Positions 47,950-59,064 of a DNA stretch of 64,000 bases are shown here, one piece after another. The stretch covers positions 372,001 to 436,000 of the forward strand of contig CP099977.1 of the NCBI GenBank assembly GCA_024372495.1. Direction: 5' to 3'. Numbering within the stretch: position 1 is the first letter of the stretch; every line of letters begins with the position of its first letter. Below the pieces are notes generated by a model, which did not search any database, was not told the origin of the DNA, and saw only the letters and a list, made by a program, of their open reading frames with translations. The translations under genes were made by a program, and so were the position numbers. Source of the DNA: Pseudarthrobacter sp. Fe7 (GTDB lineage Bacteria; Actinomycetota; Actinomycetes; Actinomycetales; Micrococcaceae).

Positions 47950-49177
47950 CTAGCTTCCGGTGATCACCAAAGCGGCGCTGTGGCCGCCGAATCCGAACGC
48001 GTTCACCAGGCCGGCCGGGGCGTACCCGGGCGCCAACTCGTGGGTACGGCCGGTGATGACATTCAGGTCAACTTCCGGATCCACCACCTCCACGTTCAGC
48101 GTTCCCGGGACCATGCCGGTGCGCAGGGCTTCGAGGACCACGACGGCGGCCAGCGCACCGGCACCGCCCAGCAGGTGGCCGGTGTGCCCCTTGGTGGAAG
48201 TCACCGGGACATCAGGGCCGAAGACTGCGTTGATCGCCTGGCCCTCCAGCCGGTCACCCACGGGGGTGGACGTGGCGTGGGCGTGCACAAAGCCGATGTC
48301 TGTCGGCTGCAGGCCTGCAGAGTCCAGGGCCTTCTGCATGACCCTGCGCTGCATGGCGGGATCGGCGGCCACGATGTCGTTGGCATCGGACGTCACGGCT
48401 CCACCAGCCACGGCTCCAAGGATGGCGGCGCCGCGGGCACGTGCGTGCTCCTCGCTCTCCAGCACCACAACTCCGGCGCCTTCGGCCAGCACAAAGCCGT
48501 CCCGGCCGCCGTCGAACGGACGCGAGGCCCGCTGCGGCTCGTCCGATCGGGTCGACAGGGCACGAATCTGGGAGAATCCGCTGATCACCAAATCGTTCAC
48601 GGACGCGTCCACACCGCCGGCAATCACGACGTCGGCGGCACCGGAGCGGATCAGTTCGGCTGCCTGGACAATCGCCTCAGCGCCGGAAGCGCACGCGCTG
48701 ACAGGCGTCCGGGCACCGCCACGGGCGCCAAGGTCGATGGACACCCACGCGGCGGGGCCGTTGACCATGAGCCGGGTCAGGGTGTGGGGCGACACCTTCC
48801 GTGGGCCGGACTGGCCCAGCGTGCGGTCCTGCTCGAGGGTGGAACCGAGGCCGCCGTAGGCGGAGCCGATCACCACCGCGAACCGTTCGGGGTCCACCTT
48901 CGGGGCGCCCGCCTGGGCCCATGCCTCCCTGGCTGCGATCAGCGCGAGCCTGGCCGCAGCGGTCCATGCGCTTCAGTTCGCGGGTGCTGAGGTGCCCGGA
49001 AAGGTCGGCCGTAACCTGGCCGGCGATCCTGACGGGCAGCGGCCCAGCCCAGTCATGTTCCAGCGCCGCGATCCCCGAGCGCCCGGAAAGCAGGGCCTCC
49101 CAAGTCTCCTTGACTGTGGAGCCGAGCGGGTTGATGGTACCGGTACCGGTGACCACTGCGCGTTGTTGTGCCGGCAT
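47950..49177 (-). CDS. Beta-ketoacyl-ACP synthase II-like protein, one frameshift
   Basis: 408 residues after removing an extra base at an AGCT site near 48951. The Cys-His-His triad is present: VSACASGAEA, VHAHATSTPVGD and KGHTGHLLGGAGA, and the C-terminus NAFGFGGHSAALVI is typical. It condenses acyl and malonyl-ACP. No acyl carrier protein, FabH or FabD gene is beside it, so it is likely a second FabF paralogue with a special role. The start is taken at ATG 49177 (MPAQQRAVVTGTGTINPLG); 49195 is also open. Confidence 0.88.
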
Positions 49178-49196
49178 CGCCGGAAAGCTGCCCACC

Positions 49197-50811
49197 CTAC
49201 TTCGCCGGGTTGTGCGTGCCGATGGGCACGAGTGTCAGGTCCGGATGGTTCTTCTCGATCCGGCGCAGGGCCCAGACGTCGTTGAACAAGGCCAGGTATT
49301 CGCCGTCGGACCGCAAAAGCACCTCCGCGCCCGGGACGTTGGCCAGCGCGGGCATGGCGTCCGCCGTCGAAATCCTGGCCAGGGAGTAGGGCAGGCGCTC
49401 CAGCCGCATGGGGGCGCTGAAGTCGTGCGCCATGCGGTCCTCCACCACTTCGAACTGCATGGGACCGACGGCGGCAAGCACCGGCGCCTGGTCGCCTCGG
49501 ACGTCGGAGCGGAGCACCTGGATGACGCCCTCATGTTCGAGCCTGCTCGATGCCGCGGCGGAACTGCTTGAACTTGCTGGGGTCCTTGGATCGGGCCACC
49601 TGGAAGTGCTCCGGAGCGAACAGCGGGATGGCCGGGTACTCCACAGGGTCCTCCAGGAACAGGCTGTCACCCACGCGCAGGGTGGACGCGTTGACCAGGC
49701 CCACCACGTCCCCGGGGTACGCCTCGTCGATGACTTCGCGTTCGCGCCCGAACACCTGCTGTGCGTACTTGGTGGCGAAGGACTTGCCGGTACGGGTCTG
49801 GGTGACCACCATGCCGCGCTCAAAGACGCCGGAGCAGACGCGGATGAAGGCCACGTGGTCGCGGTGGGCCTTGTTCATGCCGGCCTGGACCTTGAAGACG
49901 AAGCCGGAGAAAGGGGATTCAACCGGGCGCGGGGCACCGTCCACGTCGGGGCGTGGGGCCGCCGGAGGGGCAAAGTCCACCAGCGCGTCGAGCAGTTCCT
50001 TGACGCCGAAGTTCAGGGCGGCGGAGCTGAACAGGATGGGGGTGGCCTTGCCGGCGTGGAAGGCGTCGACGTCGAACTCAAGGTTGGATTCGATCACCAG
50101 CCCCGCTTCATCAACGGCGTCGGACCAGTTGTTGCCCTGGCTCTCGGCGGCTTCCTCCGGGGTGAAGTATTCGGTGATGGCGATCTGGGCTCCGGCGTTG
50201 TTGCGCTGGAACCGGGCGAAGCGGTCATTGCGCAGGTCCCAAACGCCGCGGAAGTCCCCTGAAATACCTACGGCCCAGGTCAGCGGCATGGGCTGCAGGC
50301 CGGTGCGTTCGGTGATCTCGTCCATCAGCGCCAGGGCGTCAAGGCCGGGCCGGTCCCACTTGTTGATGACGGTGATGATGGGCAGGTTGCGCTGCTTGCA
50401 GACCTCGAAGAGTTTCATGGTCTGGGTTTCCAGGCCCTTGGCGGCGTCCACCAGCATCACGGCGCAGTCGACGGCGGCCAGCACGCGGTAGGTGTCCTCG
50501 GAGAAGTCTGCGTGGCCGGGTGTGTCCAGGAGGTTGATGACCGTGTCGCGGTAGGAGAACTGCAGGGCTGCGGAGCTGATGGAGATGCCGCGGTCCTTTT
50601 CCATCTGCATCCAGTCGGAGACCGTCTCCTTCCGGTTGGCCTTGCCGCTGGACGCGCCCGCGGTGCCGATCACCTTTGCGTGCAGCGCCAGCGCCTCGGT
50701 GAGCGTGGACTTCCCGGCGTCCGGGTGGGAAATGACGGCAAAGGTCCTGCGGCGGCCCGCCTGCTTGTGAATCTCGGAGATCCGGGCGGGGGTCAGGACA
50801 TCTTGGGACAC
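49197..50811 (-). CDS. prfC: Peptide chain release factor 3, one frameshift
   Basis: 537 residues after removing an extra base at an AGCT site near 49543. GTPase motifs HPDAGKSTLTEAL, GISISSAALQF, DTPGHADFSEDTYR and NKWDRPG are seen, as well as RF3-type SPFSGFVFKVQAGMNKAHRDHVAF. Recycles RF1/RF2 after termination. GTG 50811 starts the conserved SQDVLTPARISEIHKQAG; no longer start is needed. Confidence 0.95.
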
Positions 50812-51007
50812 GGTGCTACTTTCGCTGCGGTTGTGGCTGCCCAGGGGCCTTTCGGGTTCTGCACTGCGACTCGAGGGCGGGGAATGGGATTGGCAAACGG
50901 CCAAAGTACAAGTTTATCGCAGGGCCGCAAACGGGCACCGGGTCCGCTTAACGCAGGCGAAACCCGACGTTCAAAGCCGCGAAATGCAGGGCAGTTAGCT
51001 TTGGCCC

Positions 51008-51238
51008 ATGATGCATGGCGCCACCTTCTCCGGCAACCTTTTCTTCGACCCGCTGGCCACCAACCTGGTCATCACCCCCGGCACCGCCGAGGCACAGGGG
51101 CAGGGCACACCGCTTCCTCCCGGTCCGGCACAGAAGCGGGGCGTCCAGACGGCGGCAGAGCACAAGGCGCTCCGGTCCGCGTCCCTATCCAAGGTCGGCA
51201 GGGATCTGGAGCGGATGCTCAGGGAGCGCAGGCGCTGA
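51008..51238 (+). CDS. Hypothetical small basic protein (uncertain)
   Basis: 76 residues, MMHGATFSGNLFFDPLATNL to LERMLRERRR, Arg-rich at the end. No clear ribosome site and no motif. Third-position GC is high, as in genuine genes, but the region 50812-51325 shows no other support. It may be a chance reading frame. Confidence 0.35.
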   Translation: MMHGATFSGNLFFDPLATNLVITPGTAEAQGQGTPLPPGPAQKRGVQTAAEHKALRSASLSKVGRDLERMLRERRR

Positions 51239-51325
51239 GGTTTCCGGGCGCGGCTGCTGAACTTCCCGGGCAGGCGCCGAACCACAATGCTGCGAAGGGG
51301 CAAAGCGCAAGGGCATGATGTGCTT

Positions 51326-51840
51326 ATGCGCAGCATCGAGTTGGTCTTTGATGACCCCACCGACGCCCTCCTCAGGGCCGACTGGGCGCGGCTCGAGGCC
51401 GCGGGCCTCCCGAGCCTCGCGGCGCACACTTCCGCCGGCAACAGCCCGCACATCACGCTGGCGGCAGGAGTGGACCTGCAGGCAGGCCGGGAAGGGCAGC
51501 ACCAGGAAGAGGTTTGGCAGGCGTTGCCCATTGAAGTCACGTTTTCCGGTGCCCTCGTTTTTCCGGCCGGCACTGGAAAGTATGTGCTGGCCCGGTCGGT
51601 CCTGCTGACCACTTCCCTGCTGGACCTCCACCGGCAGCTGCACCAAGGCCTGTCGGGCGCACTGCCGCTGACCCTGCCGGGGTCATGGACGCCGCACGTC
51701 ACCATCTCCCGCCGCATTCCCGGCCACCACTCGGTACCGCCATGGACCTGGTGGACCTGCGCATCGGGGGCAGCTGTAAAGCCGCGCGGCTGTGGGACAG
51801 CAGCACGAAAACTGTCACACCCCTGGGTGAGGCCGCCTGA
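51326..51840 (+). CDS. 2'-5' RNA ligase/cyclic phosphodiesterase-like (LigT), one frameshift
   Basis: 171 residues after restoring one base at a CAGCTC site near 51738. Two HxT-type motifs, SPHITLAAG and TPHVTISRR, define the 2H phosphoesterase superfamily. The corrected C-terminus reads MDLVDLRIGGSCKAARLWDS then TVTPLGEAA. Acts on 2',3'-cyclic or 2'-5' phosphates. The physiological substrate is unknown. Confidence 0.8.
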
Positions 51841-52085
51841 GCGGACAGCGGTACGCGGGCACATGGAGCAAAAATACCCGCCGGGCATGGTGCCCAAGAG
51901 GCACTTTTCGGTCATTGCCGGCCACCCCCTAATGGACCACTTTGGGGCTTGCCCGTGCGGAACTTGGGCTTCTTGCCTCTATCATTGAGCTTGCGGGAAT
52001 CAGAGCACTTTGTTGATCCTGCCGGCGAACTGCGGATGCCGGCATTCCTGCGGGCGGCGGTCCGCACCTTTGAAGGGAAACACCT

Positions 52086-53163
52086 ATGGCGCGGAGCCCC
52101 GAAGAATCGCTGAGGGCCACGCTGGGCAGGGTTGCACCCGGAACTCCCCTTCGCGATGGCCTGGAACGGATCCTCCGCGGACGCACCGGCGCATTGATCG
52201 TCCTTGGCTCTGACCGCACCATCGATTCCATCTGCTCCGGCGGGTTCGATATCGGAATCGAGTTCTCGCCTACCCGGCTGCGGGAATTGGCCAAGATGGA
52301 CGGCGCCATCATCTGCGACAAGGATGCGGGCAACATCCTCCGCGCTGCCGTGCAGCTGGTCCCGGACTCAAGCATCGAAACCCAGGAGTCAGGTACCCGC
52401 CACCGGACGGCCGAACGGGTGGCCAAGCAGACCGGAGTTCCGGTCATCTCGGTGAGCCAGTCCATGCAGATCATTGCGCTGTACGTCAACGGGCTGCGGC
52501 ACGTCCTGGAGGGCTCGGAGAACGTCCTGGCCCGGGCCAACCAGGCCCTTGCCACCCTGGAGCGCTACCGCGCACGACTGGACCAGGTCACCAGTTCGCT
52601 GTCCGCCCTGGAAATCGAGGCAATGGTGACGGTGCGCGACGTTGCCGTGACCCTTCAGCGGCAGGAAATGGTCCGCCGTATCTCGGAGGAAATCTCCCAG
52701 TATGTCCTGGAGCCTGGGCGAAGACGGCCGGCTTCTCTCCCTCCAGCTCGACGAACTCACAGTCGGCAGGGGTCCCGGCAGCGACGTGATCATCCGCGAT
52801 TACGCGAGCCCCAACGCCTCCGCGGACGAAATCGAGAAAGCCGTCCATGAACTGGTCAATCTGGGTCCCACGGAGCTGATCGACCTGGGCAAGATCGCCG
52901 GGATCGTAGGATTTGCCGGTGGCGAAGCCAACCTGGACGCAGTGGTCCAGCCCCGCGGCTACCGGCTGCTGTCCGGCCTCAAGGCAGTGCCCAAGGCCGT
53001 CGCCGACCGCCTTGTGGACCATTTTGGCGGCCTGCAGTTCCTGATGGCCGCCACCATTGACGACCTCATGACCGTTGACGGCATCGGCGACCAGCGCGCC
53101 CGCAGCGTACGCGAGGGCCTGAGCCGGATGGCCGAAGCAAGCCTCCTGGACCGCTTCCTCTAA
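52086..53163 (+). CDS. disA: Diadenylate cyclase DisA, one frameshift
   Basis: 358 residues after removing an extra C at a GAGCTGG site near 52715. The DAC domain carries [13 protein letters not shown] (DGA) and [13 protein letters not shown] (RHR), both catalytic for c-di-AMP synthesis. A linker helix follows, then a C-terminal HhH domain ([19 protein letters not shown]) that binds branched DNA. With radA and mutY nearby it forms a DNA-integrity group typical of actinobacteria. Confidence 0.96.
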
Positions 53164-53212
53164 GCCCGTCCGGCCAACCCCTCCGTGCCCGGCTCCAGCG
53201 CCTGAAAGCACA

Positions 53213-53275
53213 ATCGATTGCTGGGTAAATGCCGTTTTGAGGGCGGCTGAAAACGGCATCTACCCAGCAATCGAT
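53213..53275. repeat. 26-bp near-perfect inverted repeat after disA
   Basis: Arms at 53213-53238 (ATCGATTGCTGGGTAAATGC then CGTTTT) and 53250-53275 differ at one position. The 11-nt centre is GAGGGCGGCTG. It lies between the disA stop and the convergent secreted-protein stop. It is far longer than a usual terminator and the arms are AT-richer than the genome. Confidence 0.8.
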
Positions 53276-53287
53276 GACGGGGTGTGG

Positions 53288-53981
53288 TCAGTTCAGCTGG
53301 AAGACGGCCTTGGGGCTGGCCCGTGAACCGAGTTTCGCGGTGAAGATGTAGTACGCCCCCCGCCGCCGGGGGCTGCGGCCACGGCCTTGCATCCATCGGC
53401 GCTGCGGTTCCGGCTCCACGGGAAGTTTGCGGTTTCACTGGCGCCCGGCGCGATCACCTTTACCAGGTCCTCGCTCGATGCCTGGCAGTCCTTCGAGGAG
53501 AAGATCCGGTCAGAGCCGCTGGTCACCAGGAATTCCATCTGGGAGGTCCCAATGTTGACTTCGCATGGGACCGTTCCGCCGTTGGTCACCTTCAGGGTCA
53601 GCAGCGGGTTTTCCCCCGGGCCGTAGACGGGCTTGTCAGTGGCGGCCGAGATGGTCACCAGGTTCTGGTTGCAGGTGGGGGTGGCCGGGGCAGTGGGCGA
53701 CGGCGTGGCGGACGGAGTTGCGGAGGCGGAAGCAGAAGGGGTGGCGGCAGCAGACGGGGAGCCAGCCGGGCCCGGGGAAGAAACCTGGGGGAGGAAGCCT
53801 GCCGGGAACCGCCCTTAAAGGCACCGGCCAGCGCGAACCCGCTGACCACCAGCACGATCACCAGCAGGAGCGCGCCCCCAGCGGCCAGCCGGCGGCGGCG
53901 GTACACGGCGGGACTCGGTTTCCGGACGCTGCTGGAACCCGATGCCGTGCCGCGTGCTGGTGAATCGCCTTGCCTGCCCAT
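53288..53981 (-). CDS. Membrane-anchored extracellular protein, two frameshifts
   Basis: About 231 residues after restoring a C near 53797 and a G near 53373. A short basic cytoplasmic N-terminus (AVYRRRRLAAGG) is followed by one membrane helix (ALLLVIVLVVSGFALAGAF), a Ser/Pro/Ala/Thr-rich linker of about 50 residues, and a beta-rich domain (VTISAATDKPVYGPGENPLL, LKVTNGGTVPCEVNIG, SSKDCQ), with cysteines that may form disulfides. Function unknown; the layout is common in actinobacterial secreted proteins. Confidence 0.7.
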
Positions 53982-54090
53982 CCTCCTAGGCTAGGGAACG
54001 GCGCAGCTTCTGCCCCGCCACCACGCCGCCGCGCCGGCATCGCTCTGGTCACAACGGGTTTGCTGTCCGCCTCAACCCATCAACTACAGT

Positions 54091-55074
54091 GTTGGCATCG
54101 ACACTCAAACCTCCCCCGCCACGGACGCGCCAGCGGGTCACTCAGCCCTGGAGACCCTCCACCACCGGATCAACCACTGGTTCGCCGGCATCGCCCGCGA
54201 CCTTCCGTGGCGCGAGCCCGACTGCTCCCCCTGGGGCGTGCTGGTCAGCGAAATCATGCTGCAGCAAACCCCCGTGGTCCGGGTGCTCCCCGTCTGGCAC
54301 GAGTGGCTCAAACGCTGGCCCACGCCCGCCGGCCTGGCCGGCGAACCGGCAGGGGAAGCTGTCCGGTCCTGGGGCCGGCTGGGCTACCCGCGCCGGGCGC
54401 TTCGGCTGCACGCCGCGGCCACGGCCATCGTGCAGGACCACGGCGGCAAGGTCCCGGACACCTACTCGGCGCTGCTGGCCCTGCCCGGAGTGGGCAGCTA
54501 CACAGCCGCGGCGGTGGCGGCGTTCGCGTACGGCCGCCGGGAAACTGTGGTGGACACCAACATCCGCAGGGTTCACGCCCGGCTGGTCTCCGGCGTCGCG
54601 CTTCCCGCCCCGGCACTTACCGCGGCGGAGATGCGTTTGGCCGGCGCCCTGCTGCCGGACGACGACGAAACCTCCGTGCGCTGGAACGCTGCGGTCATGG
54701 AACTTGGGGCTCTGGTGTGCACGGCCCGGGCGCCAAAGTGCGCTGCCTGCCCGGTAAAGGATTCCTGTGCTTGGCTGGCGGCCGGTGAGCCCGCGCCGTC
54801 GTACGTTCCCAAGGGCCAGGCGTGGCACGGCACCGACCGCCAGGTCCGCGGCGCCGTGCTGGCCGTCCTCCGGCTGGCAGAAATCCCTGTGCCGGCGGAC
54901 ATGTTCCAGCGTGAACCGGCAGATCTTGGCTTTGCCCCGGAGGGAATCGGGGTGCCGCTGGCCGCGCTGCACCGCCTCAACTCCGCCCCTGAACAGCTGG
55001 AGCGGGCGTTGGCGGGGCTGCTGGCTGACGGCCTGGCAGAGATGCACGACGGCGGCTATCGGCTCCCGGCCTGA
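54091..55074 (+). CDS. mutY: A/G-specific adenine glycosylase MutY, start unresolved
   Basis: Removes adenine opposite 8-oxoguanine. Conserved coding continues upstream through HHRINHWFAGIARDLPWREPDC, with the catalytic Glu in SEIMLQQTPVVRV. The helix-hairpin-helix is LPGVGSYTAAAVAAFAYG, the catalytic Asp is in VVDTNIRR, and the FeS ligands are C-x6-C-x2-C-x5-C in CTARAPKCAACPVKDSC. No ATG, GTG or TTG lies in frame before the conserved N-terminus, so an indel near 54090 is likely. The first in-frame GTG, 54238, is inside the domain and cannot be the real start. Confidence 0.92.
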   Translation, partial: VGIDTQTSPATDAPAGHSALETLHHRINHWFAGIARDLPWREPDCSPWGVLVSEIMLQQTPVVRVLPVWHEWLKRWPTPAGLAGEPAGEAVRSWGRLGYPRRALRLHAAATAIVQDHGGKVPDTYSALLALPGVGSYTAAAVAAFAYGRRETVVDTNIRRVHARLVSGVALPAPALTAAEMRLAGALLPDDDETSVRWNAAVMELGALVCTARAPKCAACPVKDSCAWLAAGEPAPSYVPKGQAWHGTDRQVRGAVLAVLRLAEIPVPADMFQREPADLGFAPEGIGVPLAALHRLNSAPEQLERALAGLLADGLAEMHDGGYRLPA

Positions 55075-55132
55075 CCCACCGGGGCGCGGGCCGGGATGGC
55101 ATACTTCTTGGTGACCGGAACCGGGGGAAGCC

Positions 55133-55564
55133 ATGAAGACCATTCTGTACATCGTGTGGGCGCTGTTCGTTGCCGGCGCGGTATTTTCGCTGCTCTTCGC
55201 GGCGCGCAGGACCAAGCGCCAGGAACGGCAGATGGCGTCCTGGCCCAAGGCGCAGGCAACCGTCACCGGCAGCGCAAACGGCTGGACCAGCGGCGTGGGC
55301 GGCTCCAACCGGAACCTCCGCTACTTCCCCACGTACCAGTTCACCGATCCGCAGGGCACCCTCTTCATGGGCAAGTCCGAAATCTCAGGAGTTGAGCAGC
55401 CCGTTCCGGGTTCGCTGATCGAGGTGGCCTACAACCCGGCGAACCCCAATGAGTCACTGCAGGTGTCCCGGGAGCCGCGCACTGCCACGGGCTGCCTGAT
55501 TGCATTTTTTGCGGTCTTTGCCGTCGTTTCTTTCTGGTTTATCAGTGTCTTCCCGATTGGTTGA
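55133..55564 (+). CDS. DUF3592 membrane protein
   Basis: 143 residues. Membrane helices at 3-24 (TILYIVWALFVAGAVFSLLF) and 118-140 (GCLIAFFAVFAVVSFWFISV) flank a beta-rich extracellular domain with WPKAQATVTGSANGW and VAYNPANPNESLQV, the DUF3592 pattern. Function unknown. ACCGGGGGAAGCC precedes the ATG. Confidence 0.75.
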   Translation: MKTILYIVWALFVAGAVFSLLFAARRTKRQERQMASWPKAQATVTGSANGWTSGVGGSNRNLRYFPTYQFTDPQGTLFMGKSEISGVEQPVPGSLIEVAYNPANPNESLQVSREPRTATGCLIAFFAVFAVVSFWFISVFPIG

Positions 55565-55611
55565 GCCGGCGTAGTGCCAGCCCCCAAGGGTCCAGCTAAT
55601 ACAGGGCCCAG

Positions 55612-55797
55612 CTAGAAGAGAGCGGGCTGGGTGAAGGTTTCGCCGCCAGGGGTTCCGGCCAACGGGCTGCCGCCCACCGGTTCGGCGCTCCACGTGAAGC
55701 CAAGTTCGGCGAGCAGTTCCTCCACTGAGATTTGGCCGTCCAGCACTTCGATTTCCTGGGAGTTCTCTGCAAACGGCCGTTCCATGGCATCGAGCAT
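55612..55797 (-). CDS. Hypothetical small acidic protein downstream of dhaM
   Basis: 61 residues: MLDAMERPFAENSQEIEVLD, then GQISVEELLAELGFTWSAEP and a Gly/Pro-rich tail. It is 23 bp after dhaM on the same strand, so probably cotranscribed. The start may be ATG 55797 or 55785. No family recognised. Confidence 0.45.
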   Translation of the reverse strand: MLDAMERPFAENSQEIEVLDGQISVEELLAELGFTWSAEPVGGSPLAGTPGGETFTQPALF

Positions 55798-55820
55798 ATT
55801 CCCAGGAAGCGGGATGGGGC

Positions 55821-56534
55821 TCAGGGCTCGCCGAAGCCGGCCTGCACCAGGCCACCAACGTATTCGACTGCCCGTTCGGCATCCGCGCCCCACGCCTCCA
55901 CATGCAGCACCGTGCCCTTGCCTGCCCCCAGTGTCATCAACCCCGTCATGGACGCGCCGTCCACCCCGTTGATGGTCACCTCCGCCTCAAGCGAGGCGAG
56001 GCCCCCTGCTACTTTCGCGGCGGGCCTGGCGTGCATGCCGGCCTGGTTAACCAACTCAAAGTCGCCGGTGGAGTCGGGTGCGGCACTGCTGACAGGCTCT
56101 TGCTCCGCCTCCGCCGTTGCCGTCGCGGGCTGGTTGGCCGGGACCCGCGTGCCTTCAGCCGCTTTGAGGACCCCGTGGACGTCGGCACCACCCTGCGCAG
56201 CGACGGCCGCGGCCACCAGTCCCTCTACCAGCGGCGCGTCCGCGAGCAGGACATCGGCAGGATTTTCCAGGAACTCGAGTGCCGATTCGGCGGTCATCAC
56301 CGCGGACCCGAGGTCCGTCAGGACCACGGTGCCCGCCCCGCCTTCCCGTCCGCCCGGCTGCCCTCCTGCCTGTTCAATGGCGGCGAGGACCTTCTCGAGG
56401 CTGGTGCCGATCCTGCCGTCGTCGGTGCCCCCGGCCGGCAGGATAACCACGTCCGGTGCCATCTGCGCGGCAAGCTCCACGGCGCCGTCGGCAATCTTTT
56501 CGCTGTGGGAAACCACCACGATGCTTACGGTCAC
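55821..56534 (-). CDS. dhaM: PTS-dependent dihydroxyacetone kinase phosphotransferase DhaM with HPr domain
   Basis: 237 residues. N-terminal EIIA-Man-like domain with active His in IVVVSHSEKIADGAVELAAQ, then an Ala/Glu-rich linker (residues about 130-150), then an HPr domain with active His in ELVNQAGMHARPAAKVAG. Passes phosphate from EI to DhaL-bound ADP. The stop-start overlap with dhaL couples them. Confidence 0.93.
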   Translation of the reverse strand: MTVSIVVVSHSEKIADGAVELAAQMAPDVVILPAGGTDDGRIGTSLEKVLAAIEQAGGQPGGREGGAGTVVLTDLGSAVMTAESALEFLENPADVLLADAPLVEGLVAAAVAAQGGADVHGVLKAAEGTRVPANQPATATAEAEQEPVSSAAPDSTGDFELVNQAGMHARPAAKVAGGLASLEAEVTINGVDGASMTGLMTLGAGKGTVLHVEAWGADAERAVEYVGGLVQAGFGEP

Positions 56535-57161
56535 GCAGCCGCCCCAACCGCTGCCCGCAGGATCAGCGCGCTGGAGACTGCTCCCGGATCGCGGTGCCCG
56601 GCACTGCGTTCGCCGAGATAGCTGGCCCGGCCTTTCCGCGCCACCATAGGGTCAGTGGCCACCGCCCCGGCCTCGGCAGCCTCAGCGGCCGCCACCAGGA
56701 CGGCCAGGACATCCCCACCGCCGCCGTCGGCCGCGGCGCGGGCAGCATCAACTGCCGGGGTCCACGCGTCCACCATGGTCTTGTCCCCGGATTCGGCCTT
56801 GCCGCGCGCCACGATACCGTCCCTGGCCGCCTCCAGGGCGCCGGCCCAGGCGGCGGGCTCGATCTCAGCGGAATCGCCCAGTGCGGCAGCGGCCCGAAGG
56901 AACGCGGTTCCGTAGAGGGGCCGGCAGCGCCGCCCACCTTGGACATCAGCGTCATGGCTGTCATTTTCAGGGCCGCCCCGGAGTCTCCGGCGTGGCTTCG
57001 CCAAGCTTGGCAAGGACCGCCTGGAAGCCGCGGTCCATGTTTTCACCGTGGTCCGAATCCCCGATGGCGCGGTCCAGTTCGATGAGTTCGACGCGGTGTT
57101 CGGCCATGGCCTGTGCGCACAGGGTCAGCCACTTCACGGCCCAGTTGGCGTCAAGCACCAC
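56531..57161 (-). CDS. dhaL: Dihydroxyacetone kinase ADP-binding subunit DhaL, two frameshifts
   Basis: 210 residues after restoring one base in each of two short G/C runs near 56977 and 56925. Nucleotide-site motifs are IGDSDHGENMDRGF (metal-binding Asp residues), TLMSKVGGAAGPLYGTAFLR, ARGKAESGDKTMVDAW and GRASYLGERSAGHRDPGAVS. It holds ADP, which DhaM rephosphorylates. GTG 57161 follows the dhaK stop by 2 bp. Confidence 0.92.
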
Positions 57162-57163
57162 GG

Positions 57164-58166
<1,003 letters not shown>

Positions 58167-58294
58167 GGCGGTGCTCCTGGCTGTGCTCCTGAAGGATGTG
58201 TGTCTGACCCTACTACCGGGATCACAGGTGGCGGTAGGTGCCGCCCGCCCCGGTTTTGCGGCTGCTTCCTGCGCGTACCGGCCCATGACGCAGC

Positions 58295-58324
58295 AAAGGG
58301 ACAGCCCCCAATGACTGTCCCTTT
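58295..58324. terminator. Hairpin between argA and dhaK
   Basis: AAAGGGACAG and CTGTCCCTTT around CCCCCAATGA, with an outer GCAG/CTGC pair. On the minus strand the stem ends CCCTTTGCTG. It may end the argA transcript before the dha promoter. Confidence 0.55.
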
Positions 58325-58417
58325 CCTGCGGCCCCCCACATATCGGCCTCCAGAAGTTTATCCATCAATTCGAATAATGCCAAGAGGGGTGGGCCGTGTG
58401 CTCGCCGGGGCGCTGGT

Positions 58418-58444
58418 TGCTGGCTGCTGGCTGCTGGCTGCTAG
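58418..58444. repeat. Tandem TGCTGGC heptamer at the argA stop
   Basis: Three perfect TGCTGGC units and a partial fourth (TGCTAG) that contains the argA stop codon. Short tandem repeat, prone to slippage. Confidence 0.85.
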
Positions 58445-58949
58445 AGAGTGCGGATCATCCGGGTGTTGCCCAGGGTGTTCGGCTTGACCCGCGCCAGGTC
58501 CAGGAATTCAGCCACGCCTTCGTCGTGCGAGCGGAGGAGTTCTGAGTACACGTCCGGGTCCACCGCGGACTGGTCGGCCATGACCTCGAAGCCGTGGCGC
58601 TTGAAGAAGTCCACCTCGAAGGTAAGGCAGAAGACCCTGGATACGCCCAGGGCCCGGGCTTCCTCCAGGAGGCTCTCTACCAAAACGTGGCCCACCCCCT
58701 GCCGCGCCACTGTCCGGACGCCGCGAGGGTTCGAATTTCTGCCAGGTCCTCCCACATGACGTGCAGGGCCCCGCAGCCGATCATTTCGCCGTCGGTTGAC
58801 TCCGCGATACGGAATTCCTGGAGGCTTTCGTAGTACGCCACCGTCTCCTTCGCCATGAGGATGCGCTCGTCGGCCAGAGGCGCCACGAGTCTTTTGATCG
58901 CAGGAACGTCGCTGGTGCGTGCTGGGCGGATGTGGAAGGAGTCGGTCAC
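58441..58949 (-). CDS. argA: N-acetylglutamate synthase, GNAT type (Rv2747-like), one frameshift
   Basis: 169 residues after restoring a G near 58715. Single GNAT domain: IRPARTSDVPAIKRLV, GCGALHVMWEDLAEIRTLA, acetyl-CoA loop GRGVGHVLVESLLEEA, and the diagnostic tail DEGVAEFLDLARVKPNTLGN. This matches the short actinobacterial ArgA exemplified by M. tuberculosis Rv2747, which acetylates glutamate or glutamine for arginine synthesis. It stands apart from any arg operon. Confidence 0.88.
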
Positions 58950-58970
58950 TAGGCAATCCTACGAGGCGAA

Positions 58971-59042
58971 GGAGGCTGGGACATTTGTGTAGCTTGCGTC
59001 AAAGCGAGGAACGAGCAGCAAGCGGCAAATGTCCCAGCCTCC
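58971..59042. repeat. Structured palindromic element, copy 1
   Basis: Outer arms GGAGGCTGGGACATTT (58971-58986) and AAATGTCCCAGCCTCC (59027-59042) pair perfectly. The inner stem is GCTTGC/GCAAGC. The 20-nt loop (58998-59017) is GTCAAAGCGAGGAACGAGCA. It lies between the peptidase stop and the argA start, both minus strand. Two more copies occur at 61.3-61.5 kb. Confidence 0.9.
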
Positions 59043-59064
59043 GAGCCGGGCAGTGGCCTGAGAC

